The notes beneath the pieces are model-generated. The model saw nothing but the letters and a program-made list of their open reading frames with translations. It was not told the DNA's origin and made no database searches. From the NCBI GenBank assembly GCA_002371235.1, contig DFGN01000002.1, forward strand, positions 11,707-75,706: 64,000 nt of DNA. Direction: 5' to 3'. Within the stretch, counting starts at the first letter, position 1. Each line of letters starts with the position of its first letter. The DNA comes from Candidatus Saccharibacteria bacterium UBA3749 (GTDB lineage Bacteria > Patescibacteriota > Saccharimonadia > Saccharimonadales > Saccharimonadaceae). The translations under genes and the position numbers were made by a program. This document shows, piece after piece, positions 52,737 through 60,397 of the stretch.

Positions 52737-53357
52737 TTACTCCTTTCCCTCTACGCTCACGATACCTTTATTCGGTCCAGGCACTGCACCCTTAAGACCG
52801 ATTAGGTTTTTCTCTACGTCAATATAAGATACGACTAGATTCTTCACGGTTACAGTATCGTGACCCATTCGGCCAGGCATCCTCTTGCCTTTCCAAACTT
52901 TCTGTGGATACATGGAACCAATCGAACCTACTTTACGAATATCTCCTTTGAAACCGTGAGTATTACGTGATTCATTAAAATTATGGCGCTTCACCGTACC
53001 AGCATATCCTTTACCCTTGCTAGTGCCAGTTACAGCAACCTTATCTCCTAATTTGAAGCTCTCGACCGTTAAGCTGTCACCTAGCTTCATGCCTTCCGGG
53101 ATTTCCTCAACGCGGAATTCCTTCAAGACTTTAGGATTAATATTTTCACCAGCCTTTTTTACGTGGCCGGAAACCGACTTGCTCAGATTCTTACCCTGAC
53201 CGTAGCCCACTTGCACAGCATTATAACCGTCGCTATCGACAGTCTTTATCTGAGTCACCGTGCACGGACCAGCTTGTAGGATTGTGACTGGAGTCACAAC
53301 ACCATCATCACCGATGATCTGGGTCATACCAATTTTGGTGCCGAGAATGACTTGCAT
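52737..53357 (-). CDS. rplC: 50S ribosomal protein L3
   Basis: uL3 (206 aa) is an early assembly protein. The start at 53357 (MQVILGTKIGMTQII) fits the family and has GGAAAGGAAT before it; the 41 residues of the longer ORF overlap leader hairpins. GKGYAGTVKRHNFNESRNTH and MPGRMGHDTVTVKNL are typical. It is first in the operon; rpsJ (S10) is not upstream. Confidence 0.96.
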   Translation of the reverse strand: MQVILGTKIGMTQIIGDDGVVTPVTILQAGPCTVTQIKTVDSDGYNAVQVGYGQGKNLSKSVSGHVKKAGENINPKVLKEFRVEEIPEGMKLGDSLTVESFKLGDKVAVTGTSKGKGYAGTVKRHNFNESRNTHGFKGDIRKVGSIGSMYPQKVWKGKRMPGRMGHDTVTVKNLVVSYIDVEKNLIGLKGAVPGPNKGIVSVEGKE

Positions 53358-53587
53358 TCTATTCCTTTCCTTTAAATTATTTGATTTAGAGAGTTTTGCC
53401 TCTGTACAACAGGCAAAACTTTTCCTGCCTCTAGCAGGTGGTTCGAAACGCTTTACTTTTAAACACACCAAGTAATGCATCTCTTACAATTTCGCACTCT
53501 CCACCAGCAAAATTGCACTATTAAAACTAGACTTTTAGGTTGGTTTCCACTAATTGCATCGCGGACCTTACCTTATGTCTAGGTAAC
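53358..53587 (-). promoter_or_regulatory. Long structured 5' leader of the L3 ribosomal operon
   Basis: About 230 nt between the predicted transcription start and rplC. On the RNA strand it holds CTAGAC/GTCTAG near the 5' end, CCTGC-TAGAG-GCAGG and GTTTTGCC/GGCAAAAC hairpins (about 53393-53445), ending before the ribosome site. The long reading of the rplC ORF runs through it. It could bind an L-protein for feedback, as L4 does for S10 operons; no known leader family was recognised. Confidence 0.55.
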
Positions 53588-53593
53588 TCTTCC

Positions 53594-53622
53594 ATTATAC
53601 CACGAATCGCCCCTCTTGCCAA
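53594..53622 (-). promoter_or_regulatory. Promoter of the L3-to-S8 ribosomal operon
   Basis: Minus-strand TTGGCA (53617-53622), 17-bp spacer, TATAAT (53594-53599). Confidence 0.8.
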
Positions 53623-53650
53623 CCCCTAATTTGAACAACTTATCCAATAG

Positions 53651-54727
53651 CTATACCATGTTTTCCAGATAACTGTCAATAAACCCATCGATCTTTCCGT
53701 CTAATACTGCCTCCGGGTCGGTCTCTTCATATCCCGTGCGCGTATCCTTCACTAACTTATATGGTTGTAGTACGTAATTTCGAATCTGCTGTCCCCATCC
53801 AGCCGATTCGCCCGCCCGAAGTTCTCCGATTGTCGCCGCATGCTGTTCTAGCTGCATCTGCGCCAGTTTGCCACGTAAAATCTCCATCGCCTTTTCTTTA
53901 TTCTGGTGTTGACTACGTTCATTCTGAATCGCCACCACAGTATTAGTAGGCAAATGTGTAATCCTCACCGCCGAATCAGTCGTATTGACTCCCTGTCCAC
54001 CGTGTCCACCACTGTGATATACGTCAATCCTAAGATCTTTCTCATCGATTACAACATCAGTCTCTGCTCTAATAATAGGCAAAATCTCTACTAGCGCAAA
54101 TGAGGTCTGGCGCAAATTATTCGCATTAAAAGGCGACAATCGCACCAAGCGATGTACTCCGTGTTCAGATTTCAAAAACCCATAGGCATTAATACCAGTA
54201 ATCTCATAAACCGCTGTTTTGATCCCAGCTTCTTCACCAACCACTCTCTCGAGGCAACTAGCTTTCCAGCCCTTCCTTTCAAAAAATCTCAAATACATTC
54301 TCTCGAGCATCCCCGCCCAATCCATTGCTTCAGTACCACCAGCACCGGAAGTAATCCTAATAATTGCATTTTCACTATCATACGGCCCCTGAAATCTCAG
54401 ACTCTTCCGTAGCTCCGTAAACTCATCTTCCATTGCCTGAATCTGTTCGCCAAATTCTTCTTTCATATCATCATCCGAAATCTTCATTAGTTCCCGCAAA
54501 TCCTCACTTTGCGTCCGCATCAATTCCCATGGCTGTACCTCATCGGACAAACGAGCTAATTCCTGATTCTTCGCCGTAGCTTCTTCCACATTACGCCAAA
54601 TCTCTGGTTCCGCCACCTCCTTCTCTAATTCCGCAATGCGTGATAATTTGTTCGAAATCTCTAATTTCTCATAAGCCTTCAAAAATTCTTCTGTAAAACC
54701 ATCTAAACGTTTTTCTAATTCTTGCAT
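53651..54727 (-). CDS. prfB: Peptide chain release factor 2
   Basis: RF2 (358 aa) reads UAA and UGA. SPF (in VRLSPFNANNL) is the RF2 stop-recognition tripeptide and HSGGHGGQGVNTTDSAVR holds the catalytic GGQ. It is a single uninterrupted frame with no programmed +1 frameshift. Its presence indicates UGA is a stop, unlike the code of Gracilibacteria and SR1. TATAAT (54734-54739) with extended TGC lies 6 nt before the ATG, so the mRNA should be leaderless. Confidence 0.95.
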   Translation of the reverse strand: MQELEKRLDGFTEEFLKAYEKLEISNKLSRIAELEKEVAEPEIWRNVEEATAKNQELARLSDEVQPWELMRTQSEDLRELMKISDDDMKEEFGEQIQAMEDEFTELRKSLRFQGPYDSENAIIRITSGAGGTEAMDWAGMLERMYLRFFERKGWKASCLERVVGEEAGIKTAVYEITGINAYGFLKSEHGVHRLVRLSPFNANNLRQTSFALVEILPIIRAETDVVIDEKDLRIDVYHSGGHGGQGVNTTDSAVRITHLPTNTVVAIQNERSQHQNKEKAMEILRGKLAQMQLEQHAATIGELRAGESAGWGQQIRNYVLQPYKLVKDTRTGYEETDPEAVLDGKIDGFIDSYLENMV

Positions 54728-54733
54728 AAAAAC

Positions 54734-54739
54734 ATTATA
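54734..54739 (-). promoter_or_regulatory. -10 box giving a leaderless prfB mRNA
   Basis: TGC-TATAAT, six bases (GTTTTT), then ATG at 54727. Confidence 0.7.
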
Positions 54740-54750
54740 GCATACCGCTT

Positions 54751-54783
54751 AATAAAATCGCCCCTTGCGGGGCAGATTTTATT
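54751..54783. terminator. Bidirectional terminator between the 83-aa gene and prfB
   Basis: AATAAAATC-GCCCC, TTGC loop, GGGGC-A-GATTTTATT. The 83-aa gene's stop codon lies in the stem, so the hairpin forms as translation ends. Confidence 0.85.
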
Positions 54784-55030
54784 GTGTGAGGTGCCAGGAC
54801 AAATCACGCGAATTAAATTCGAGTGTCACTTTTTCCCGGCCGACCAGCACGTCGAAAATGTGAAGTGCCACCCCGCCCACAAATCGAATTTGTGTGCGAA
54901 GAAGCTCTGTAACTTCGGTTTCCGATTCGCCACGTCGCCTAAAAGTAAGTGGCTGACATGGCGTCATTTCGTAACCGAACAAGGCCATCACTTCGACCTG
55001 CTCGTCATTAGTTTTGTTAAAGTTTTTCAT
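54779..55030 (-). CDS. Small hypothetical protein with own leader
   Basis: This 83-aa protein has no membrane segment; the second half (EVTELLRTQIRFVGGVALHI, FDVLVGREKVTLEFN, RDLSWHLTQ) reads like a small beta-rich domain. No family is recognised. It has promoter TTATAC-17-TATAAT, a leader of about 135 nt with a conspicuous stem, AAAGGAG before the ATG, and a terminator overlapping the stop, so the gene looks real. Confidence 0.68.
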   Translation of the reverse strand: MKNFNKTNDEQVEVMALFGYEMTPCQPLTFRRRGESETEVTELLRTQIRFVGGVALHIFDVLVGREKVTLEFNSRDLSWHLTQ

Positions 55031-55060
55031 AAAGACTCCTTTAAATTAAAATTTATTAGA

Positions 55061-55111
55061 GTCATTTATGCGAGCCTGATTTATTGGCTCCTAGCACGAG
55101 GCATAAATGAC
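55061..55111 (-). promoter_or_regulatory. Long stem-loop in the leader of the 83-aa gene
   Basis: On the RNA strand GTCATTTATGC pairs perfectly with GCATAAATGAC (11 bp); directly inside, GAGCC pairs with GGCTC around a 9-nt loop, with a 10-nt one-sided bulge (CTCGTGCTAG). The result is a 16-bp helix ending about 20 nt before the ribosome site. Confidence 0.6.
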
Positions 55112-55172
55112 GATACCAGGTGCCTTTAACTTTTCTCAACGTCAGTGACCGAAGTATAACGTGAGTAATTTT

Positions 55173-55201
55173 ATTATAACACGCAGTAAGGCCCAGTATA
55201 A
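55173..55201 (-). promoter_or_regulatory. Promoter of the 83-aa gene
   Basis: TTATAC (55196-55201), 17 bp, TATAAT (55173-55178) on the minus strand. Confidence 0.6.
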
Positions 55202-55259
55202 CCTTGTTTTTACGAAAAATATATAGTATCATTTACCAATAAGAATATTACAAAATATT

Positions 55260-56300
55260 ATGAATATTTGGCAAGAATTACCCCAACCTTTTCTTATTCT
55301 GGCTCCAATGGAAGGTGTCACAGACATTATTTTTCGTCAAGTCATCGCCAAGGCTGGTCGGCCCGATCTATTCTATACTGAATTTACCAATGTGTCTTCT
55401 TACGCGTCCGAAAAAGGTCGCCAAAATGCCCTCGAACGCCTTCAAGTCGCCCCTACTGACTCCCCAATTATCGCTCAAATCTGGGGCAAAAACCCTGAGC
55501 ATTTTTCGGAAGTTTCTTCCGCGCTTGCTTCACTCGGTTTTTCCGGAGTAGACCTAAATTTCGGCTGCCCCGACAAGCATGTTAATAAGGCCGGTGGTGG
55601 CGCCGCCATGATTAAGACGCCTGAGCTTGCTGTTCAATGTTTCCGCAACGCTCAAAGTAGTACCAATTTACCAGTCTCAATCAAAACTCGCCTCGGCTGG
55701 TCTAACCCTACAGAATATGAAACTTGGTTGTCAGTTTTACTCGCCGAACATCCAGCCGCTCTTACTGTCCATCTACGTACCAAAAAAGAGATGAGCAAAG
55801 TACCCGCTCATTATGAACTCATACCTAAAATTGTTGCCCTTCGCAACCAAATTTCACCCGACACTAAACTCATCATAAATGGCGATATAAAGGATCGTAT
55901 CCACGCCTTAGAGCTCTATAAAAAGCATCCCGGCGTTGATGGTTTTATGATTGGTCGTGGCGTCTTCGCTAATCCTTACTGCTTTACCGACCATACTCCT
56001 ATCCGCGAAGAATTAATGGAGCTTTTAAAAATGCATCTAGACTTATACGAAAAATACGCAAATGGGTCTTCAAGAAGCGTTGCGACCAACGAGAAGCTCC
56101 TGGCGAGCAAACCTTGTAATAACGAGTACGAGCGAAGCGGCGACGAGAAAAAACATTTGCGTAACCTGTCATATGAGCCCTTAAAGCATTTCTTCAAAAT
56201 ATACGTCAACAATTTCCCCGGCGCAAAAGAACTTCGCGCCAAACTTATGGAAACCCGCTCCATCCCCGAAGCAAGGAAAAATCTCGATAATCTTAAATAA
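55260..56300 (+). CDS. dus: tRNA-dihydrouridine synthase with in-frame insertion
   Basis: Dus enzymes use FMN and NAD(P)H to reduce uridines in tRNA. This 346-aa protein has the TIM-barrel start APMEGVTDIIFR, the catalytic Cys in NFGCPDKHVNKAGGG, KTRLGW and the HLRTKKEMSK region, INGDI and GFMIGRGVFANPY. Residues about 266-302 do not fit the family; they coincide with an inverted-repeat element inserted in the helical tail. The family-like C-terminus resumes at SYEPLKHFFKIYVNNFPGAK. No ribosome site is obvious at the ATG. Confidence 0.9.
   Translation: MNIWQELPQPFLILAPMEGVTDIIFRQVIAKAGRPDLFYTEFTNVSSYASEKGRQNALERLQVAPTDSPIIAQIWGKNPEHFSEVSSALASLGFSGVDLNFGCPDKHVNKAGGGAAMIKTPELAVQCFRNAQSSTNLPVSIKTRLGWSNPTEYETWLSVLLAEHPAALTVHLRTKKEMSKVPAHYELIPKIVALRNQISPDTKLIINGDIKDRIHALELYKKHPGVDGFMIGRGVFANPYCFTDHTPIREELMELLKMHLDLYEKYANGSSRSVATNEKLLASKPCNNEYERSGDEKKHLRNLSYEPLKHFFKIYVNNFPGAKELRAKLMETRSIPEARKNLDNLK
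56055..56163. repeat. Palindromic element inserted in dus
   Basis: A 109-bp segment flanked by perfect 10-bp inverted arms, TACGCAAATG (56055-56064) and CATTTGCGTA (56154-56163). Inside are CGTTG-CGAC-CAACG and GCTC-CTGGC-GAGC hairpins. It is GC-richer than its surroundings and keeps the reading frame, adding about 36 residues to Dus. It resembles in style the Rickettsia palindromic elements that insert in genes without breaking them. Confidence 0.6.
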
Positions 56301-56302
56301 AC

Positions 56303-56329
56303 CTATTCTTATTTCAAAAAGAAGAATAG
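56303..56329. other. Hairpin between convergent dus and DUF285 genes
   Basis: CTATTCTT (56303-56310) pairs with AAGAATAG (56322-56329) around an 11-nt loop. It has no clear T-tract and may act as a weak end for both convergent genes. Confidence 0.35.
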
Positions 56330-56392
56330 AAAACCAAAAACTTCCAGAATATCCAACGTCTAACAATACCCGGTTATGTCATTAACAAAGCT

Positions 56393-58822
56393 TTATGGCT
56401 GGGCGATGGTGAAGAATTTGCCGGATGGAGAATCTGCGTATTTAGATGTAGTTTGCCCATAAAGACGGCTAGTAGTATTGTTAATACTATTCCCGTTTGT
56501 TTGAGGGATGGTTACAGACCAGGTGGTGGCGGACTTGCCGGCGTTAGAGAACATGTAGTTCATATCTGTCACGTTAGAAGTATTCCAAGAAGAGAGATTC
56601 AAAGTAAAGCTGGTGGCTCTGTAGCCGGCATAATAAAACATGCTGCGCATATCTGTCACGTTAGAAGTATTCCAGGAAGAAAGATTCAAAGTAAAGGCGG
56701 TGGCGGAGTAGCCAGCACCGGAGAACATTCCGCTCATATTTGTCACGTTAGAAGTAGCCCAAGAAGAAAGGTCGCCGATGGACCAGGCGGTAGCGGAGTT
56801 GCCGGCGCTATAGAACATGTAACTCATATTTGTCACGTTGGAAGTATTCCAGGAAGAAAGGTCGCCGATAGACCAGGTAGTGGCGTTGTAGCCGGCGCTA
56901 TAGAACATGTCGCTCATATTTGTCACGTTGAAAGTATTCCAAGAAGAAAGATTCAAAGTAAAGGTGGTGGCGGAGCGGCCGGCGTTAGAGAACATTCTGC
57001 TCATATCTGTCACGTTGGAAGTATTCCAAGAAGAAAGATTCAAAGTAAAGGTGGTGGCGGAGTAGCCGGCGTTAGAGAACATGTAGCTCATGTTTGTCAT
57101 GTTAGAAGTATTCCAGGAAGAGAGATCGCCAATAGACCAGGTGGTGGCGGAGCGACCGGCTTGAAGGAACATGCTTTCCATATTTGTCACGTTGGAAGTA
57201 TTCCAGGAAGAGAGGTCCAAAGTAAAGGTGGTAGCGGAGTCACCAGCACCAGCGAACATACCGCTCATATCTGTTACGTTGGAGGTATTCCAAGAGGAGA
57301 GGTCGCCGATAGACCAGGCGGTGGCGGAGCCACCAGCACCAGAGAACATTCTACTCATATTTGTTACGTTAGAAGTGTTCCAGGAAGAGAGATCGCCGAT
57401 AGACCAGGTGGTGGCGGAGTAGCCGGCACTGAACATGTAGCTCATGTCTGTTACGTTGGAAGTATTCCAGGAAGAGAGGTCCAAAGTAAAGGTGGTAGCG
57501 GAGTCACCAGCACCAGCGAACATTCTACTCATATTTGTTACGTTAGAGGTATTCCAAGAAGAGAGGTCGCCGATAGACCAGGTGGTGGCGGAGTAGCCGG
57601 CATCATAGAACATGTTGCTCATATTTGTCACGTTGGAAGTATCCCAATCTGAAATACCAGAAATCTCAGAAAGACTGAAGAAATAATAAAACATAAAGGA
57701 TGAATCAGAGGGTAGGAAAATTTTTTCTCCTTCTGTATAGAAATGCATAATTCCCGCTTTGTTAGTATTGTCAAAGATGATATAAATTGGTTTCTTGGAT
57801 GTAGTAGACGAAATAGTGTTCTTTTCGGATGGGATAAAATCAGTTGGAGTAGTTGCATTCAGATGAACACTAATTGTTTTAATCAAAGAATCATATCCCC
57901 AACCATATTCATAATCCCAATTATAATCATAGTCGCTATAATTAAACTCTGGCGTTATTGTTATTTCTTCACCATTTACAACTGTAGCAGCGAGAGATTT
58001 TAATTTAGAGTTAACTACTTTTCCGGTATCCAACATAGCAGGATTAGCAATAGGTGCATCATGATTGCTTGGATGAACCAGAGTATAAATAACCTGCCCA
58101 CTATAAGTATCAGCTGGTTGAGTCTTGCTGATATATGCAGCATAAGTAGTGGTGAGCTTAACTCCGCCAGTAGTATTAGTCATATCAGTTCCTGAGTTCT
58201 TATGAGCTACTTTGGTGTATTCATTTGGAACTACGTGATAGTTACTAAATGGAGCCTCTGTAGCACCGGATTCTGCTTGACTAGGAAGAGCCTCGTTAGG
58301 AGCAGAATCAATAGTAAAGGTATTGTCAGTTGTAGTGTCTCCTGAGTCCTGAGTGATGGCTAGTTTCATAGCCCAGTTAGATACGTCTGGGTTACCAGCA
58401 GTTGTAGCAATACCTGATTCTATAGCTGCATTACCACTTGCAGTTGTTCCTACTAGTTTATTACTATTCGTTCCTCCTACTTCATCTCCTGTATATCCTG
58501 CTGCATAGATAGCGAATCCTTCATTATCATTACAGAATACATGCATAGTAGTAGTACCAATGTCTGGTGTATAGGTACCATTATTAATATTAGTATTATG
58601 ACTATCCATACCAGTACCGGACATAGTACAGGATTCTGGGACAGTAATGTTAATTTGATCTACAGTAGAATTGTCATCGGCTGAGACAATACTAGAAGCT
58701 AACACTAAACCAGAAATCATAGTAAGACTAGTTAGTGTAAATAGAAGAAAGGGCAAAAATAAGACATCATGATCGTTACAAAATGAAACCTCATGATGGT
58801 TAGTGATTGTATTTACTTTCAT
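56393..58822 (-). CDS. Secreted DUF285 / BspA-type repeat protein
   Basis: This 809-aa protein has a signal peptide with a long N-region (about 1-48, ending ASSIVSADD), a Thr/Asn-rich external domain (about 50-265) with TYAAYISKTQPADTYSGQVI, and then 13 repeats of 27-30 residues of the type DLSSWNTSNVTNMSRMF (about 390-775). Two repeat flavours alternate (TWSIGDLSSW and TFTLDLSSW). This is the DUF285 family seen in Mycoplasma and BspA-like proteins and linked to palindromic PARCEL repeats. No anchor is visible; the end is a short Ser/Thr tail. It has AAAGGA before the ATG. Confidence 0.85.
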   Translation of the reverse strand: MKVNTITNHHEVSFCNDHDVLFLPFLLFTLTSLTMISGLVLASSIVSADDNSTVDQINITVPESCTMSGTGMDSHNTNINNGTYTPDIGTTTMHVFCNDNEGFAIYAAGYTGDEVGGTNSNKLVGTTASGNAAIESGIATTAGNPDVSNWAMKLAITQDSGDTTTDNTFTIDSAPNEALPSQAESGATEAPFSNYHVVPNEYTKVAHKNSGTDMTNTTGGVKLTTTYAAYISKTQPADTYSGQVIYTLVHPSNHDAPIANPAMLDTGKVVNSKLKSLAATVVNGEEITITPEFNYSDYDYNWDYEYGWGYDSLIKTISVHLNATTPTDFIPSEKNTISSTTSKKPIYIIFDNTNKAGIMHFYTEGEKIFLPSDSSFMFYYFFSLSEISGISDWDTSNVTNMSNMFYDAGYSATTWSIGDLSSWNTSNVTNMSRMFAGAGDSATTFTLDLSSWNTSNVTDMSYMFSAGYSATTWSIGDLSSWNTSNVTNMSRMFSGAGGSATAWSIGDLSSWNTSNVTDMSGMFAGAGDSATTFTLDLSSWNTSNVTNMESMFLQAGRSATTWSIGDLSSWNTSNMTNMSYMFSNAGYSATTFTLNLSSWNTSNVTDMSRMFSNAGRSATTFTLNLSSWNTFNVTNMSDMFYSAGYNATTWSIGDLSSWNTSNVTNMSYMFYSAGNSATAWSIGDLSSWATSNVTNMSGMFSGAGYSATAFTLNLSSWNTSNVTDMRSMFYYAGYRATSFTLNLSSWNTSNVTDMNYMFSNAGKSATTWSVTIPQTNGNSINNTTSRLYGQTTSKYADSPSGKFFTIAQP

Positions 58823-59141
58823 TATATGTATGATTCCTTTCTTCTGTTAAAGTTTAACTAGCATATTAAAATATATACTGCTAGTGTTAATTATATGATA
58901 CACCAATAAATATCAGTGTCAAGAAAAAAGGGCTGAATTCTATTTCAAATCTAATTGTCAACATCCACTACATTCCATTTATTTCATTTAGTACCATTGT
59001 TAATGTTGGCATTAAGCCATTTTTTGATACTTTTGGCGCCATTTTTACATAAGTCTCAGCATCACTCCGATAATCGTCCGACAGTATTATCTAGATAATT
59101 AAGCTCGTATCCCCATTCCCCGATTGTGCTATAATTATTAC
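58823..59141. other. Intergenic region upstream of the DUF285 and murD genes
   Basis: About 319 bp. On the minus strand it holds a TATAAT (about 58890) with TTGACA 21 bp upstream (non-ideal spacing) for the DUF285 gene, and an ACTAGCA/TGCTAGT hairpin in its 5' leader. At the right end is the murD -10 box. The middle (about 58930-59100) shows nothing recognisable. Confidence 0.6.
59130..59135 (+). promoter_or_regulatory. -10 box giving a leaderless murD mRNA
   Basis: TGC-TATAAT, six bases (TATTAC), ATG at 59142. Confidence 0.7.
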
Positions 59142-60371
59142 ATGAAAATTGCATTACTTGGCTACGGCAAAGAGGGACAGTCCGTAGAAGCTTATTTTAG
59201 AAGACATTATCAAGACCTAGAGTGTAATATTCTCCAAGATTTCACTCCAGCAGAAGTAAAAGAGCAAGATTTTTCCTCTTACGACTTTGTTTTTCGCAGT
59301 CCATCCGTTCCGCCATTTCATCTAGATAACGAAACCTCCGTTACCAAATACTTTTTCGACCACTGTCCATGCACCATTATTGGTGTCACTGCCACCAAAG
59401 GTAAAGGCACCACCTGTTCTTTCATCAAATCCCTCCTCAATTCTGAGCATGAAGATGCTCACCTTGTCGGCAACATCGGCACACCGGCCATCGATAGTCT
59501 TGATATCCTCACCGAAAATTCAGTCGTAGTATACGAATTATCGAGTTTTCAACTCTGGGACCTTCAAAAATCCCCCCACATCGCCGTAGTTGGTACGATC
59601 GAACCAGACCATCTCAACGTTCACCCAGATTACAACGATTACATCAAAGCCAAATCCAACATCTGCCGCCACCAGAACGCCGACGATTATCTTGTTTACT
59701 TCAGCGAGAATCCTGAATCCGTACGAATATCAACTACCAGTCCAGCCAGCAAAATTCCTTACCCTTTCCAACTCCCCACGCCTGTTCAATCTGCAATTAC
59801 CATCCCAGGTAAACATAATCTAAACAACGCTATGGCCGCTATTGCCGCTGTAGCTAGTTACTATAATATCTCACCAGACGAATATTTAACCAGTCACGAA
59901 AAAGCCATCTTGCAAGGATTAGCCAGCTTCAAAGGTCTACCACACCGCCTTGAATTTCTGCGAGAATTAAATAATGTCAAATACTACGATGACAACTTCT
60001 CCACTAATCCTTCCTCAACCAGAGTTGCTATCAATGCCTTCCCCAATGACAATCTCATCGTTATCGTTGGCGGCCGCGATAAGACCGATAATCAAGACTT
60101 GCCCGAAATTTATGAAATCCTACGATCTCCCCAAGTTAAATCCATTATTCTTATGGGCGAATCCGGCCACGCCATCGCAAATCGATATCAAGATAATCGC
60201 TTCATCATAGTAAAATCTCTGAATGAAGCTGTCTCTACCGCCCGTCAAACCGCCGAAGCTATGCAACCCGCCATAGTTTTAATGTCTCCCTCTGCCGCAT
60301 CTTTCGATATGTTTGAAAACGTCTACGACCGCGGCGCCCAGTATCAAAAACTAATTAAAGGATTAAACTAG
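59142..60371 (+). CDS. murD: UDP-N-acetylmuramoylalanine--D-glutamate ligase
   Basis: MurD (409 aa) adds D-Glu to UDP-MurNAc-L-Ala in peptidoglycan synthesis. An N-terminal Rossmann domain starts MKIALLGYGKEGQS; the ATP loop is GVTATKGKGTT (variant of GTNGKTT); the central domain has EPDHLNVHPDYNDYIKAKS, and the C-terminal part has YYDDNFSTNPSSTRVAINAF and VIVGGRDK. The start at 59142 follows from the -10 box 6 nt before it; an earlier ATG at 59124 would precede that promoter. Confidence 0.92.
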   Translation: MKIALLGYGKEGQSVEAYFRRHYQDLECNILQDFTPAEVKEQDFSSYDFVFRSPSVPPFHLDNETSVTKYFFDHCPCTIIGVTATKGKGTTCSFIKSLLNSEHEDAHLVGNIGTPAIDSLDILTENSVVVYELSSFQLWDLQKSPHIAVVGTIEPDHLNVHPDYNDYIKAKSNICRHQNADDYLVYFSENPESVRISTTSPASKIPYPFQLPTPVQSAITIPGKHNLNNAMAAIAAVASYYNISPDEYLTSHEKAILQGLASFKGLPHRLEFLRELNNVKYYDDNFSTNPSSTRVAINAFPNDNLIVIVGGRDKTDNQDLPEIYEILRSPQVKSIILMGESGHAIANRYQDNRFIIVKSLNEAVSTARQTAEAMQPAIVLMSPSAASFDMFENVYDRGAQYQKLIKGLN

Positions 60372-60397
60372 CCAAGTCAAAAAGCTTATAGAGTAAT

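Noticed and set aside
53651..54727. Programmed frameshift in prfB
   Set aside because: The gene is one continuous frame from ATG to stop, including the SPF and GGQ motifs.
56453..57652. A 399-codon plus-strand ORF opposite the DUF285 repeats
   Set aside because: It is the mirror of the repeats, has no ribosome site or sensible domain, and the minus-strand protein has a signal peptide and a known repeat family.
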